Assembly (NCBI GenBank): GCA_947379865.1 | Contig: CANCOY010000051.1 | Location: 1-26,994, forward strand | DNA length: 26,994 bases | From: Acetobacteraceae bacterium | Lineage (GTDB): Bacteria > Pseudomonadota > Alphaproteobacteria > Zavarziniales > Zavarziniaceae | Direction: 5' to 3' | Part shown: positions 15,179-21,806 of the stretch, in pieces | Layout of the letters: each line of letters opens with the position of its first letter | How positions within the stretch are numbered: position 1 is the first letter of the stretch | The notes under the pieces: model-generated | What the model was told of the DNA's origin: nothing | Databases searched by the model: none | The model's input: the letters and a program-made list of their open reading frames with translations, nothing else | Program-made: the position numbers and the translations under genes

Positions 15179-16909
15179 TCAGAAAGCGAATTGCGAGCGC
15201 AGCGAGACGGCCTGGAAATTCTGGCCAATCTGCAGTCCGCGTGTCGGGAAGTCGGTAGATCCGTCGCTGAGACGATCAACGGCAGTCCACTGATAATCAA
15301 GCAGGAAACGCACATTGCTATTGGGATACCAGTTCAGACCAAGGGTCCAGATGTCCTGGATGCCACCGCGCACCGCACCGGTGGGGTTTGCCTCGCCCGG
15401 GCTGCCGGCATTGTGGTTGAGATTGGTATGCGAGAAACGGCCCGCAACCTCAAGCGCGCCGAAACCGGAGCCATCAAGATTGAGCGGGTTGGTTGGCTTC
15501 AGCCCGCTGAAACCACCGGTCGCCGGATCCCAGGTCCGCTTCTCGCCCGTCAGGGCATAGGCCGCCTGGCCATAGAAACCGCTGAACTCGGGGTCATCGA
15601 GGGTAGCGGATCCAAGGTTGGACCGGTCAACGTGATAGAGGAAGTATTCTCCGGATACGAACAGGGACTTCCACGTCGCCCCCAGTTCCGCACCGCCAAC
15701 GACCAGATCTTCGGCGTTGATGTTGCCGGTATCGATCAGACGGGTGCCATCCACCCGCAGTTCGGGCCGGTCGCGCAGGCGGATGGTCGTCCGCGCCTTG
15801 GTGTATACCGTGGACGGGTCCGCCTGGGGCGGGCTGAACAGGAACGAGCCGTTCAGGCCGACGTGAACCGTGATGTCCGCATCCTTGTAGGGGACATAGG
15901 CCACGCGGCCAACCACGGCGGTCTGTTCGTCAGCAACGGTCGCGGTGGTGACGCTGGAGCCCGTGAGATAGCCCGACGCAAACCAGACATCGCCTGATCC
16001 CTGCACGCCCACCGCCGAGCGGCCGTCACCGCCAACCGTTGCGCGGGCCAGTTCCGCCGGTGCCGCGCGCTCCAGGAACAGGCTGTCGCGGGACGAGAAG
16101 GCATCGTCGAGGCCGGCCGGTGGCGCCAGCGCACCGATGCGGAACTGCACCGGCTTCAGGCCTGAATAGCCAATCCAGGCCTGGGAGATGCGGCCCTGCT
16201 CCTCAACGGAGCTGCCACCAAACTCATAGATCGCCGAGTAATCGAAATCACCAAACAGCTTGCCCTGAAAGCCGATCTGGGCGCGGCGGAAGTTGCTGCC
16301 ACTGCCGAAATCCCTGGCGCGGGAGCCTTCGGCGGCATCACCAAAGGAGCCGCGCCGAGGGCTGGTGGCATAGTCGCCGCCATCATGCTGAAGGTAGTTG
16401 GCCCAGTCGGCCTGCACCGTGGAGCGCAGGGCCAGGCTGAACTGGCCATCGGCCGTGGCCAGCGTCGGCCGACCATTCTTGAAGGTGAGGGTTGGCTGTT
16501 CAGCCTGAGAGCGCCGTACCTCAGCCACCTGGCTGGAGGTGCCGGTCTTGAGGTCGCGGATCTGGCTTTGCTGAAGCTCGATCTGGGCCTGCTGCTGACG
16601 CAGCGAGGCCTCCAGCGCCTCGATGCGGGCGGCCGTGGCGGGATCGATGGCGCCCGCCTGGGCCTGGGGGCTGGCAAGGCTGAGGGCCGTGAGGGAAACC
16701 GCCGCAAGCAGCAGGGCCTTCAAGCCGCTGGCGGAAGCTCCCAGAGCACGCGCCGCCTGCTCCACCTCACGGCGGCGACGGAAACTGCGGGCCTCCAGCA
16801 CGCGAAAGCCAGGCAGGCTTGCGTAAAACGCAAAGCCACGGCGCTGGCGGACGGCAAGGCCGGCAATCTCGCCCCCGACCTCGATGGGGTGAACATGGGA
16901 ATGGGTCAT
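15179..16909 (-). CDS. Phosphate/sulfate-selective porin (OprP/OprO type) with unusual N-terminal extension
   Basis: The reading frame encodes 576 residues, longer than the usual 400-450. Residues 87-576 are a typical Porin_O_P protein: a periplasmic coiled coil (ARIEALEASLRQQQAQIELQ, about 93-115), then a 16-strand-type beta barrel with FRRAQIGFQGKLFGDFDY and AWIGYSGLKPVQFRIGAL, and a terminal Phe for outer-membrane insertion. A normal signal peptide occupies about 63-85 (LKALLLAAVSLTALSLASPQ, cleavage after AQA). In front of it is a 62-residue polar, arginine-rich segment with GFAFYASLPGFRVLEARSFR that resembles small stand-alone alphaproteobacterial proteins. Either this is a gene fusion or translation really begins internally, for example at TTG 16723-16721 or GTG 16765-16763. 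Pairing with sbp implies sulfate rather than phosphate transport. Confidence 0.85.
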   Translation of the reverse strand: MTHSHVHPIEVGGEIAGLAVRQRRGFAFYASLPGFRVLEARSFRRRREVEQAARALGASASGLKALLLAAVSLTALSLASPQAQAGAIDPATAARIEALEASLRQQQAQIELQQSQIRDLKTGTSSQVAEVRRSQAEQPTLTFKNGRPTLATADGQFSLALRSTVQADWANYLQHDGGDYATSPRRGSFGDAAEGSRARDFGSGSNFRRAQIGFQGKLFGDFDYSAIYEFGGSSVEEQGRISQAWIGYSGLKPVQFRIGALAPPAGLDDAFSSRDSLFLERAAPAELARATVGGDGRSAVGVQGSGDVWFASGYLTGSSVTTATVADEQTAVVGRVAYVPYKDADITVHVGLNGSFLFSPPQADPSTVYTKARTTIRLRDRPELRVDGTRLIDTGNINAEDLVVGGAELGATWKSLFVSGEYFLYHVDRSNLGSATLDDPEFSGFYGQAAYALTGEKRTWDPATGGFSGLKPTNPLNLDGSGFGALEVAGRFSHTNLNHNAGSPGEANPTGAVRGGIQDIWTLGLNWYPNSNVRFLLDYQWTAVDRLSDGSTDFPTRGLQIGQNFQAVSLRSQFAF

Positions 16910-16991
16910 TTCGTCATCTCGCGAATTGTTGTGTCTGGATCAGGTCTGGCGGCGCGGCCGCGAACGAAGGAGGCGCGGGCGGCATGCCCTG

Positions 16992-17041
16992 CGGCCTTGT
17001 CTGGTGAGGGACGAAGGCCGTTCAGGCATCCGCCCTCAGAC
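16992..17041 (-). promoter_or_regulatory. Alternative stem-loops in the porin-sbp leader (candidate attenuator)
   Basis: Two conflicting structures can form in the transcript. Stem A pairs 17041-17033 (GTCTGAGGG) with 17010-16999 (CCCT, 3-nt bulge, CAGAC). Stem B pairs 17020-17014 (CGGCCTT) with 16998-16992 (AAGGCCG) across a 15-nt loop that contains the 3' arm of stem A. The 5' arm of stem A overlaps the Cys codon of the leader ORF, so ribosome stalling there would free stem B. There is no U-run, so any control would be translational or Rho-linked. Not folded by computer. Confidence 0.35.
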
Positions 17042-17066
17042 ATCGCAGACCCTTGAGATCCAGCAT
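17022..17066 (-). CDS. Short leader ORF (14 aa) with one Cys codon upstream of the porin-sbp operon
   Basis: The ORF reads MLDLKGLRCLRADA and then TGA. A very good Shine-Dalgarno (GGAGAG, 17076-17071, with GGAG 6 bases from the ATG) supports translation, better than that of most genes around it. It lies about 46 nt after the predicted transcription start and 112 nt before the porin start. Its Cys codon coincides with the 5' arm of a leader stem. Short leader ORFs rich in a pathway's end-product amino acid regulate many biosynthetic operons, and cysteine is the end product of sulfate uptake. LDLKGLRC also echoes the start of TusA-type sulfur carriers (GLRCP), though the Pro is missing. Function is inferred only. 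Confidence 0.45.
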   Translation of the reverse strand: MLDLKGLRCLRADA

Positions 17067-17118
17067 TTTGCTCTCCAGAAACACCGAGGCGGCGCGAGTG
17101 CAGTCTCTTGTGTGGATA

Positions 17119-17147
17119 AAATTATTTTACCTTTGAAAATGAGTCAA
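17119..17147 (-). promoter_or_regulatory. Candidate promoter of the porin-sbp operon
   Basis: Minus-strand TTGACT (17147-17142) and TAATTT (17124-17119) are spaced exactly 17 bases in an AT-rich stretch. Transcription would start near 17112, giving a leader of about 200 nt that contains the short Cys ORF. Confidence 0.55.
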
Positions 17148-17447
17148 CATAAAAATTCACGCGCAATATGCCAAAATTTGTCTTTTGTGATTTATATAAC
17201 ATTTTTTTGATGTGATTTATGCATAATTGGTTTGACCACCCGGCAAGCCGGTGGTTGCAGCATGTCGTTTGGATTTTTGCGTGGCTTGAAAAGCGCCAAT
17301 CGCAGGCGCTCTGGCGATGCGGCTGCAGGCGCGGTGCCACCGACAGGCTTAAGCGCCGGATTGCCAGGCCCAGCCGGGCCAGCCGTTCACCCAGGCCATC
17401 CAGCTGCGGATGGCCTGGGGTTTAAGCGGGGAATGGTTCTTTTGGCG
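17148..17447. other. Non-coding spacer with AT-rich block, direct repeat and strong hairpin
   Basis: No convincing gene is seen. The left part is strikingly AT-rich and carries the 10-base direct repeat TGTGATTTAT at 17186-17195 and 17211-17220 (25 bases apart), upstream of the porin promoter. The right part is GC-rich and holds a perfect 12-bp hairpin, 17390-17401 with 17408-17419 (6-nt loop AGCTGC). It lies 28 bases after the stop of the lipoprotein gene but has no T-run, so it is at best an atypical terminator. Rightward frames here run into the antisense of the lipoprotein gene and look spurious. Confidence 0.5.
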
Positions 17448-18116
17448 TTACTGTGTGAGGGGTACCGCGATCTTGGCGGGTTCTGGAGCGGCGGCCGCCT
17501 GGTTCGACCTGATCGCATCGCGGATATAGAGAACTGATTTGCTCCCCATATCCTGAATGGCGGCCGCTGCAGCGGCACCAATTGCTTCACCGATCGTCGC
17601 GCATGAGAACACGTCGCGACCACCCCTCCCTTGACCCGTTACAGTTGCCTGATAGGCGAGGCCCTTGTGGCTAATAACTGCCAACGTGCTGGTTAACTCA
17701 ACCCCAGAACCGGCGGTACCACTGAACATGTTCTGGGAAACACCAAACTGTGCTTTCGCACTACCCTGATAGAGTACAACCTGGGCTGCATAGCCACGCT
17801 TCTGGATTTCCTCAGGCGACAGCGTTTCTTCGATGAAGTCCACTTTCTGAAGCCCCTGCGTGAGCGCGTCCTGCATGGCCGTCCGGTAGGAGGCATTGAT
17901 GTTTGTATCGAAGGACCACGCACTGCAGGTGTAGGAACTTGATTTGACATCAAGCTTCCATCCACCGGATTGCACCAGGGCGGCGTATCTGCCCGGAACC
18001 GGCTCCATTCCCATGGGCGCGGCAATCCGGACTGCCGGAACATTTACCTGTCCGTGGCAGCCTTGCAGGACAAGTCCAAGACAGAAAACACCCAGAACCC
18101 GCGTCAGCTTATTCAT
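17448..18116 (-). CDS. Lipoprotein of unknown function
   Basis: This 222-residue protein has a lipoprotein signal peptide: MNKLTR, a hydrophobic core, then LVLQGC, making Cys20 the lipidated residue. The mature part begins HGQVNVPAVRIAAPMG. It has an alpha/beta middle (KLDVKSSSYTCSAWSFDTNINASYRTAMQDALTQGLQKV), a GVSQNMFSGTAGSGVELTSTLAVISHKGLAYQATVTG stretch resembling an envelope adaptor fold, and a C-terminal helix with an Ala-rich run. I do not recognise the family. The start overlaps the stop of the upstream glycine-zipper lipoprotein (ATGA at 18116-18113), so the two are made together and probably act together in the envelope. Base composition is visibly less GC-rich than the flanking metabolic genes. 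Confidence 0.8.
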   Translation of the reverse strand: MNKLTRVLGVFCLGLVLQGCHGQVNVPAVRIAAPMGMEPVPGRYAALVQSGGWKLDVKSSSYTCSAWSFDTNINASYRTAMQDALTQGLQKVDFIEETLSPEEIQKRGYAAQVVLYQGSAKAQFGVSQNMFSGTAGSGVELTSTLAVISHKGLAYQATVTGQGRGGRDVFSCATIGEAIGAAAAAAIQDMGSKSVLYIRDAIRSNQAAAAPEPAKIAVPLTQ

Positions 18117-18655
18117 GGCTGCGGCCCATCAATAATCTTGATGCCCTTTGGGCGCTGAATGGCTGTGGGCAGGCTTGAGGCCGGCAGAACACGCTGATAG
18201 CCGCCACTGTTCTGCACGATCACACGGTCGCCAGCATTGATCGGCAGGTCGCCTTTGCCCATTTCCTGAGCAACCGTCAGGGTAACGCCAGACTCAAGAA
18301 CGACGGTGTACTCCATCCCCGTACGGTCCCGGACGGCCTGTTCCGCGATTTCGCCGATCAAGGCACCGACCACCACGCCGCCCGCAATGGCGGCGCCATT
18401 TCCCGAGCCGGATCCGATGAACGAGGCCGCTGCACCACCGCTGGCGCCGCCAAGCAGGGCGCCGGCCCCAACCGTCTTCCCCACAATATCGATGCTATGG
18501 ACCGCAATCACGGTTCCGAAGCTGACAGCCGTTGTCCGGCCGACATCCGCTTCCTGATAGACATTCTGGCTGGAATGCCGGGCACATCCAGGCAACACCA
18601 GTGCGAGTGCAAGCCCCAGGAGAAGAGACGGAAAGAGAGATCCCCGATAGATCAT
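18113..18655 (-). CDS. Glycine-zipper lipoprotein (SlyB/Pcp-like)
   Basis: This 180-residue outer-membrane lipoprotein has the lipobox LVLPGC (Cys24). After a short linker come conserved residues, then VGAGALLGGASGGAAASFIG and AAIAGGVVVGALIGEIAEQA: two glycine-zipper hydrophobic hairpins typical of the 17-kDa surface antigen/SlyB/Pcp group. The C-terminal half (EYTVVLESGVTLTVAQEMGK and GDRVIVQNSGGYQRVLP) is a small beta domain also normal for this family. Members help keep the outer membrane stable. The ATG at 18655 is preferred because a GGGG Shine-Dalgarno sits 6 bases upstream; a TTG two codons earlier is the longer alternative. It is co-translated with the following lipoprotein gene. Confidence 0.87.
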   Translation of the reverse strand: MIYRGSLFPSLLLGLALALVLPGCARHSSQNVYQEADVGRTTAVSFGTVIAVHSIDIVGKTVGAGALLGGASGGAAASFIGSGSGNGAAIAGGVVVGALIGEIAEQAVRDRTGMEYTVVLESGVTLTVAQEMGKGDLPINAGDRVIVQNSGGYQRVLPASSLPTAIQRPKGIKIIDGPQP

Positions 18656-18965
18656 AAGCAACCCCTGAACGATTTTGCGACTGCATCGTTCAAACAGGGT
18701 CTATCTATGCCTTTACAGAGTCAAGGTTTCACTTTAAGTGAAGAATGGACAATTTTTTAATAACGCTTCTTACCCCATAAGTTTTTTATTAAGCCCTACG
18801 GCTAATTTGTTACTTCTTGCGTTTATTATATAAATACCACACCAACTATTCATCGTATTGAGAGAGAATGACTCATTTTTACATGAAAAGGGCGCGACAA
18901 AATTCAGATTGGCTTGTGCCGGGGATAGCCGCCAATCCCCACGCTCCAGACCTGCTCAGCCAGGC
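18656..18965. other. AT-rich intergenic control region of the lipoprotein pair
   Basis: No established gene is present. The region is sharply AT-rich between about 18740 and 18870. It contains a minus-strand TTGACT (18724-18719) next to the palindrome at 18728-18742. Further up is a minus-strand TATAAT (18830-18825) without a clear -35. On the plus strand TTGTTA (18807-18812) and TATAAA (18829-18834) are spaced 16 bases, pointing toward a possible tiny ORF at 18868-18969. Confidence 0.45.
18719..18742 (-). promoter_or_regulatory. Palindromic operator beside a -35 element
   Basis: TTCACTT-T-AAGTGAA (18728-18742) is a perfect inverted repeat with 7-base arms and a single central base, the size of a site for a dimeric repressor or activator. 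A minus-strand TTGACT (18724-18719) begins 3 bases downstream. No convincing -10 is spaced 16-18 bases from it, so activation-dependent transcription of the lipoprotein genes is possible. Confidence 0.45.
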
Positions 18966-18969
18966 TTAG
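18868..18969 (+). CDS. Possible small protein (33 aa), doubtful
   Basis: An ATG at 18868 preceded by GAGAGAG opens a 33-codon frame, MTHFYMKRARQNSDWLVPGI and so on, ending at TAG 18967-18969. The plus-strand boxes TTGTTA (18807-18812) and TATAAA (18829-18834) could drive it. The last four bases overlap the 3' end of the convergent DUF3047 gene. No homology is recognised, and a chance frame is quite possible. Confidence 0.2.
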   Translation: MTHFYMKRARQNSDWLVPGIAANPHAPDLLSQA

Positions 18970-20051
18970 ACGACAGAAATCCGCCCGTGCTCACCCGTGA
19001 GCGCGATATCGCGCAGGCGGCCTTCGCCTTCGCCATGGCCAAAGATGCTGACGGCGATGAGCCAGACGCCCACCACGCGCGAAGGCATGGGGCCGCCGAT
19101 GGCCTCGGCATAATCGGCCAGCAGCAGGCGGCGTTCGCCGTGCCATTGGCCAAGGCCCATCTGGCCAGAGCGCAGCACCCAATGGGTTTCCCGCTGGTCC
19201 CACATGGGCAGCGGGCAGCGGTAATGGGTGCCCTCGGGCAGGGCCGCACTCCAGTAATAGGTCAGGTCCTGGCCATTGTCGAACTCGACGGCGATGGACA
19301 GATAGTCATGGGTATGGGCCTGATCCTCCGCCACGCTGGTGGGGAGATGGCTAAGGTTCCATGACCATTCAAGGGCGGTTTCGGCCGTAAGGGGCGCCGC
19401 GACCGGCTTTTGCAGGATGCCCACATCATTGCGGGTGTGGGCGTGGAGGCAGGGCTTGCCCGCCTCCATACGGGTCGAGAAGATCTCGCCCTCCCCCAGG
19501 AACCACAGGTATTTCCAGCCCTCGGGCGTAACTGCCGGATGGGCCAGGCGGTGGGCCTCGGCCTGTGCGGCCGCGTCTTCGGGGGCTGCCGCCAGCAGGG
19601 CCGCAAGCCCGTCTGCCGCCCGGCCACGCCAGCGGATCACCACCACATCAAGGCCGCCACCGAGGCCCTCATAGGCCTCGACCGGGGTCGCCAAAATGCC
19701 ATCGGGGCTTGCCCATTCGCCCTGATAGACCGCCAGCATCAGGGGGCCGGCGCTGTCGGCCTTGAAACTGGTGGTGTTGCGCTTGCCCTTGAAGATGGTG
19801 CCGCCATTGATGCGGCCCCACAGGGCAAAGGTTGGCGCCATCCACAGGTCCATGGCCGGCATGATTTCCACCCGGCCGCTGGCGAACCAGCTGACCTCGT
19901 CACCCGCCTCAAGGGCAAGGCCGGTGTCGGTCCAGGGTGGGCGGTTGGAGGGCAGGTGGATGATCCGCCAGTCGCGCACCGGCCCCGCCCCGCCGTCATG
20001 CAGGGCATCAAGCAGGGGGGCATAGTGCCCGGCGCGCGTCTGGTCGCTCAT
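18966..20051 (-). CDS. DUF3047-domain protein with LecA-like N-terminal domain
   Basis: The protein has 361 residues. The N-terminal 150 (DTGLALEAGDEVSWFASGRVEI, MAPTFALWGRI, ADSAGPLMLAVYQGEW) read like the galactose-binding/PA-IL (LecA)-like fold that senses or binds a ligand. The C-terminal half is DUF3047-like: WSWNLSHLP, HDYLSIAVEFDNGQDLTYYWS, a cluster of aromatic and charged residues with HWVLRSGQMG, WHGERRLLLADYAEAIGG and RVVGVWLIAV. There is no signal peptide. DUF3047 has no known function. The gene follows the D-aminoacylase-like gene after 17 bases on the same strand and so probably shares its transcript, placing it with N-acyl-D-amino acid or amine metabolism. Whether the two domains act as an enzyme or a binding protein is open. 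Confidence 0.75.
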   Translation of the reverse strand: MSDQTRAGHYAPLLDALHDGGAGPVRDWRIIHLPSNRPPWTDTGLALEAGDEVSWFASGRVEIMPAMDLWMAPTFALWGRINGGTIFKGKRNTTSFKADSAGPLMLAVYQGEWASPDGILATPVEAYEGLGGGLDVVVIRWRGRAADGLAALLAAAPEDAAAQAEAHRLAHPAVTPEGWKYLWFLGEGEIFSTRMEAGKPCLHAHTRNDVGILQKPVAAPLTAETALEWSWNLSHLPTSVAEDQAHTHDYLSIAVEFDNGQDLTYYWSAALPEGTHYRCPLPMWDQRETHWVLRSGQMGLGQWHGERRLLLADYAEAIGGPMPSRVVGVWLIAVSIFGHGEGEGRLRDIALTGEHGRISVV

Positions 20052-20068
20052 GTTCCTGCCTTCCGGGC

Positions 20069-21733
20069 TCAGACGATGGTGCCGGTGCGGGCCTCGGTAT
20101 AGGCGCCCCGGTCAACCACGATCTCGCCGTTGACGATGACCTTATCGAACCCTTCTGCGTGCCGCACATAGCGGTTGGCACCGCCGGGGAAGTCGGCCAC
20201 GAAAATCTCGGCACCCCGGCTGACGGTGGCGGGATCGAAGATGACGAGGTCGGCCGCCATGCCAACTGCGATGGTGCCACGGTCCACAATGCCCCAGTCG
20301 CGGGCCAGTTCACCGGTCATGCGGTGCACGGCACGTTCCAGCGTCAGGCGGCCATAGTCGCGCACAAAGCGCTCCAGCATATAGGCGGTGTCGCCCGCGC
20401 CACAGAACTGGGCGATGTGGGCGCCCGCGTCAGAGCCGCCGATGTGGATCAGCGGATGGTCGAGGATATTGCCCACGATCTCAGGGTCCGCATGAATGGC
20501 GCCACGGATCTGGAACTCCGTGCGCAGACCATCCACCAGGGCGATGTCGAGCATCACATCGGGCATGGCCTTGCCACGCTCGCGGGCGATGTCGGCAAGG
20601 GTGCGGCCGGTCAGGCCCGCGTTCTCTGGCGCATAGGTCTGGCCGATGAGGGTGTTCATCAGCAAGGGCGTAAGTGCTGCCCCTTCCATCACCAGGCGCT
20701 GGCGCGCGGCAGGGTCGCCAAACAGGCCCAGGCGCTCGGCCACAGGCTTGTCCATGATGGCGTTCCACGACGGCAGGCTGTAGAGCAGGAAGGAGGTTTC
20801 CGACAGGCGGATGTTGATGTCGAAGGTGCGCGGCATGGACTGGCCAAACACCTTGGCGCCACGGGCCTGCTGGGCCTCCAGCTCGTCAAGGCTGCGGCGC
20901 CAGTTCTGCGGCCCCAGCGGGCTGAAGACGATGGGCGCGATGGAGCAGGTTACGCCAGACGCCAGGCTCAGCTCACCCAGCTCGCGGATATTGGCCAGCT
21001 GGCGCTCGATGTCGATGAAATAGGGCACGGTCTGCAGCACGCCTCGGCCGGACTTGGCCATGGCCTGGCACAGCGCCACCTTTTCGCGCATGTCGGCATA
21101 GCGGCTGGGCACCGCCTTGCCGTTCTCGTCGATGTCGACATAGGAGATCGACAGGCCCATGGCGCCGTCAGCCATGGCTTCTTCCAGCAGGCGGCACATC
21201 TCGGCGATCTCGGCGTCGGTCGCCACACGCTCCTGCGCCTCGGTGCCCATCACGTAGTAACGCAGGGCCGAATGGCCGACCAGCGCCCCCACATTGATGC
21301 CAAGACCCGGGCGGATGAAGGTCAGATAATCGCCAAAGCTCTCCCACGAGAAGGGCACGCCTTCGTTGAAGGTGGGCTCCTTGATGTCCTCGATCTTCTC
21401 GAACATCTTCACCAGCTTGCGGCGGTGTTCCGGGCGGACGGGGGCAAGGCTGAGGGAGCAGTTGCCGAACACCACCGTGGTTACACCATGTTCAAGCGAC
21501 GGCGTGGCCAGGCGGTCCCAGCAGATCTGCGGATCATAATGGGTGTGGATGTCGATGAAGCCGGGCGCCAGCACCCGGCCACCGGCCTGAATCTCGGTTG
21601 CCCCGGCGGCGCCATCCACCTTGCCTACGGCCACGATGCGGCCATTCTCAACCGCCACGTCGCCGTGAAAGGCCGGCGCGCCGGTGCCGTCGATGATCTG
21701 TGCGTCGCGAATGACCAGCCGGTTCGTTCCCAT
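20069..21733 (-). CDS. N-acyl-D-amino-acid deacylase-like amidohydrolase
   Basis: This protein of about 554 residues belongs to the amidohydrolase superfamily. RVLAPGFIDIHTHYDPQ (H63, H65) supplies the H-x-H metal ligands, VTTVVFGNCSLSLAP (C92) the Cys that bridges the metal in D-aminoacylases, and IHIGGSDAGAHIAQF the late Asp. GMAADLVIFDP near the end is the standard beta-domain closure. It would remove the acyl group from N-acyl-D-amino acids or related amides. The H-M-R-x-E segment of the A. faecalis-type enzymes is not seen, so substrate and metal use may differ. The start at 21733 is preferred because the Shine-Dalgarno AAGGGA is 8 bases upstream; ATG 21739 and TTG 21751 are alternatives. 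It is probably in one operon with its two neighbours. Confidence 0.85.
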   Translation of the reverse strand: MGTNRLVIRDAQIIDGTGAPAFHGDVAVENGRIVAVGKVDGAAGATEIQAGGRVLAPGFIDIHTHYDPQICWDRLATPSLEHGVTTVVFGNCSLSLAPVRPEHRRKLVKMFEKIEDIKEPTFNEGVPFSWESFGDYLTFIRPGLGINVGALVGHSALRYYVMGTEAQERVATDAEIAEMCRLLEEAMADGAMGLSISYVDIDENGKAVPSRYADMREKVALCQAMAKSGRGVLQTVPYFIDIERQLANIRELGELSLASGVTCSIAPIVFSPLGPQNWRRSLDELEAQQARGAKVFGQSMPRTFDINIRLSETSFLLYSLPSWNAIMDKPVAERLGLFGDPAARQRLVMEGAALTPLLMNTLIGQTYAPENAGLTGRTLADIARERGKAMPDVMLDIALVDGLRTEFQIRGAIHADPEIVGNILDHPLIHIGGSDAGAHIAQFCGAGDTAYMLERFVRDYGRLTLERAVHRMTGELARDWGIVDRGTIAVGMAADLVIFDPATVSRGAEIFVADFPGGANRYVRHAEGFDKVIVNGEIVVDRGAYTEARTGTIV

Positions 21734-21806
21734 GTCCATGTTCCCTTGCAAATGTTGCGCGCACGCTAGACGAGTTCGGGGCTCAAGTCAGCCCCGGCCC
21801 CGCTGT

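Noticed and set aside
16910..17066. A known riboswitch (SAM-II or similar) in the porin leader
   Set aside because: I could not match any consensus core; the leader ORF with alternative stems explains the structure better.
17219..17537. Plus-strand frames between the porin promoter and the lipoprotein gene (68 and 101 codons)
   Set aside because: They have no good ribosome site, the longer runs into the antisense of the lipoprotein, and the Gly-Pro-rich stretch comes from the GC-rich hairpin DNA rather than a collagen-like gene.
20159..21769. Long plus-strand open frame antisense to the D-aminoacylase gene
   Set aside because: It is a GC-rich shadow of the amidohydrolase and shows no recognisable motif or ribosome site.
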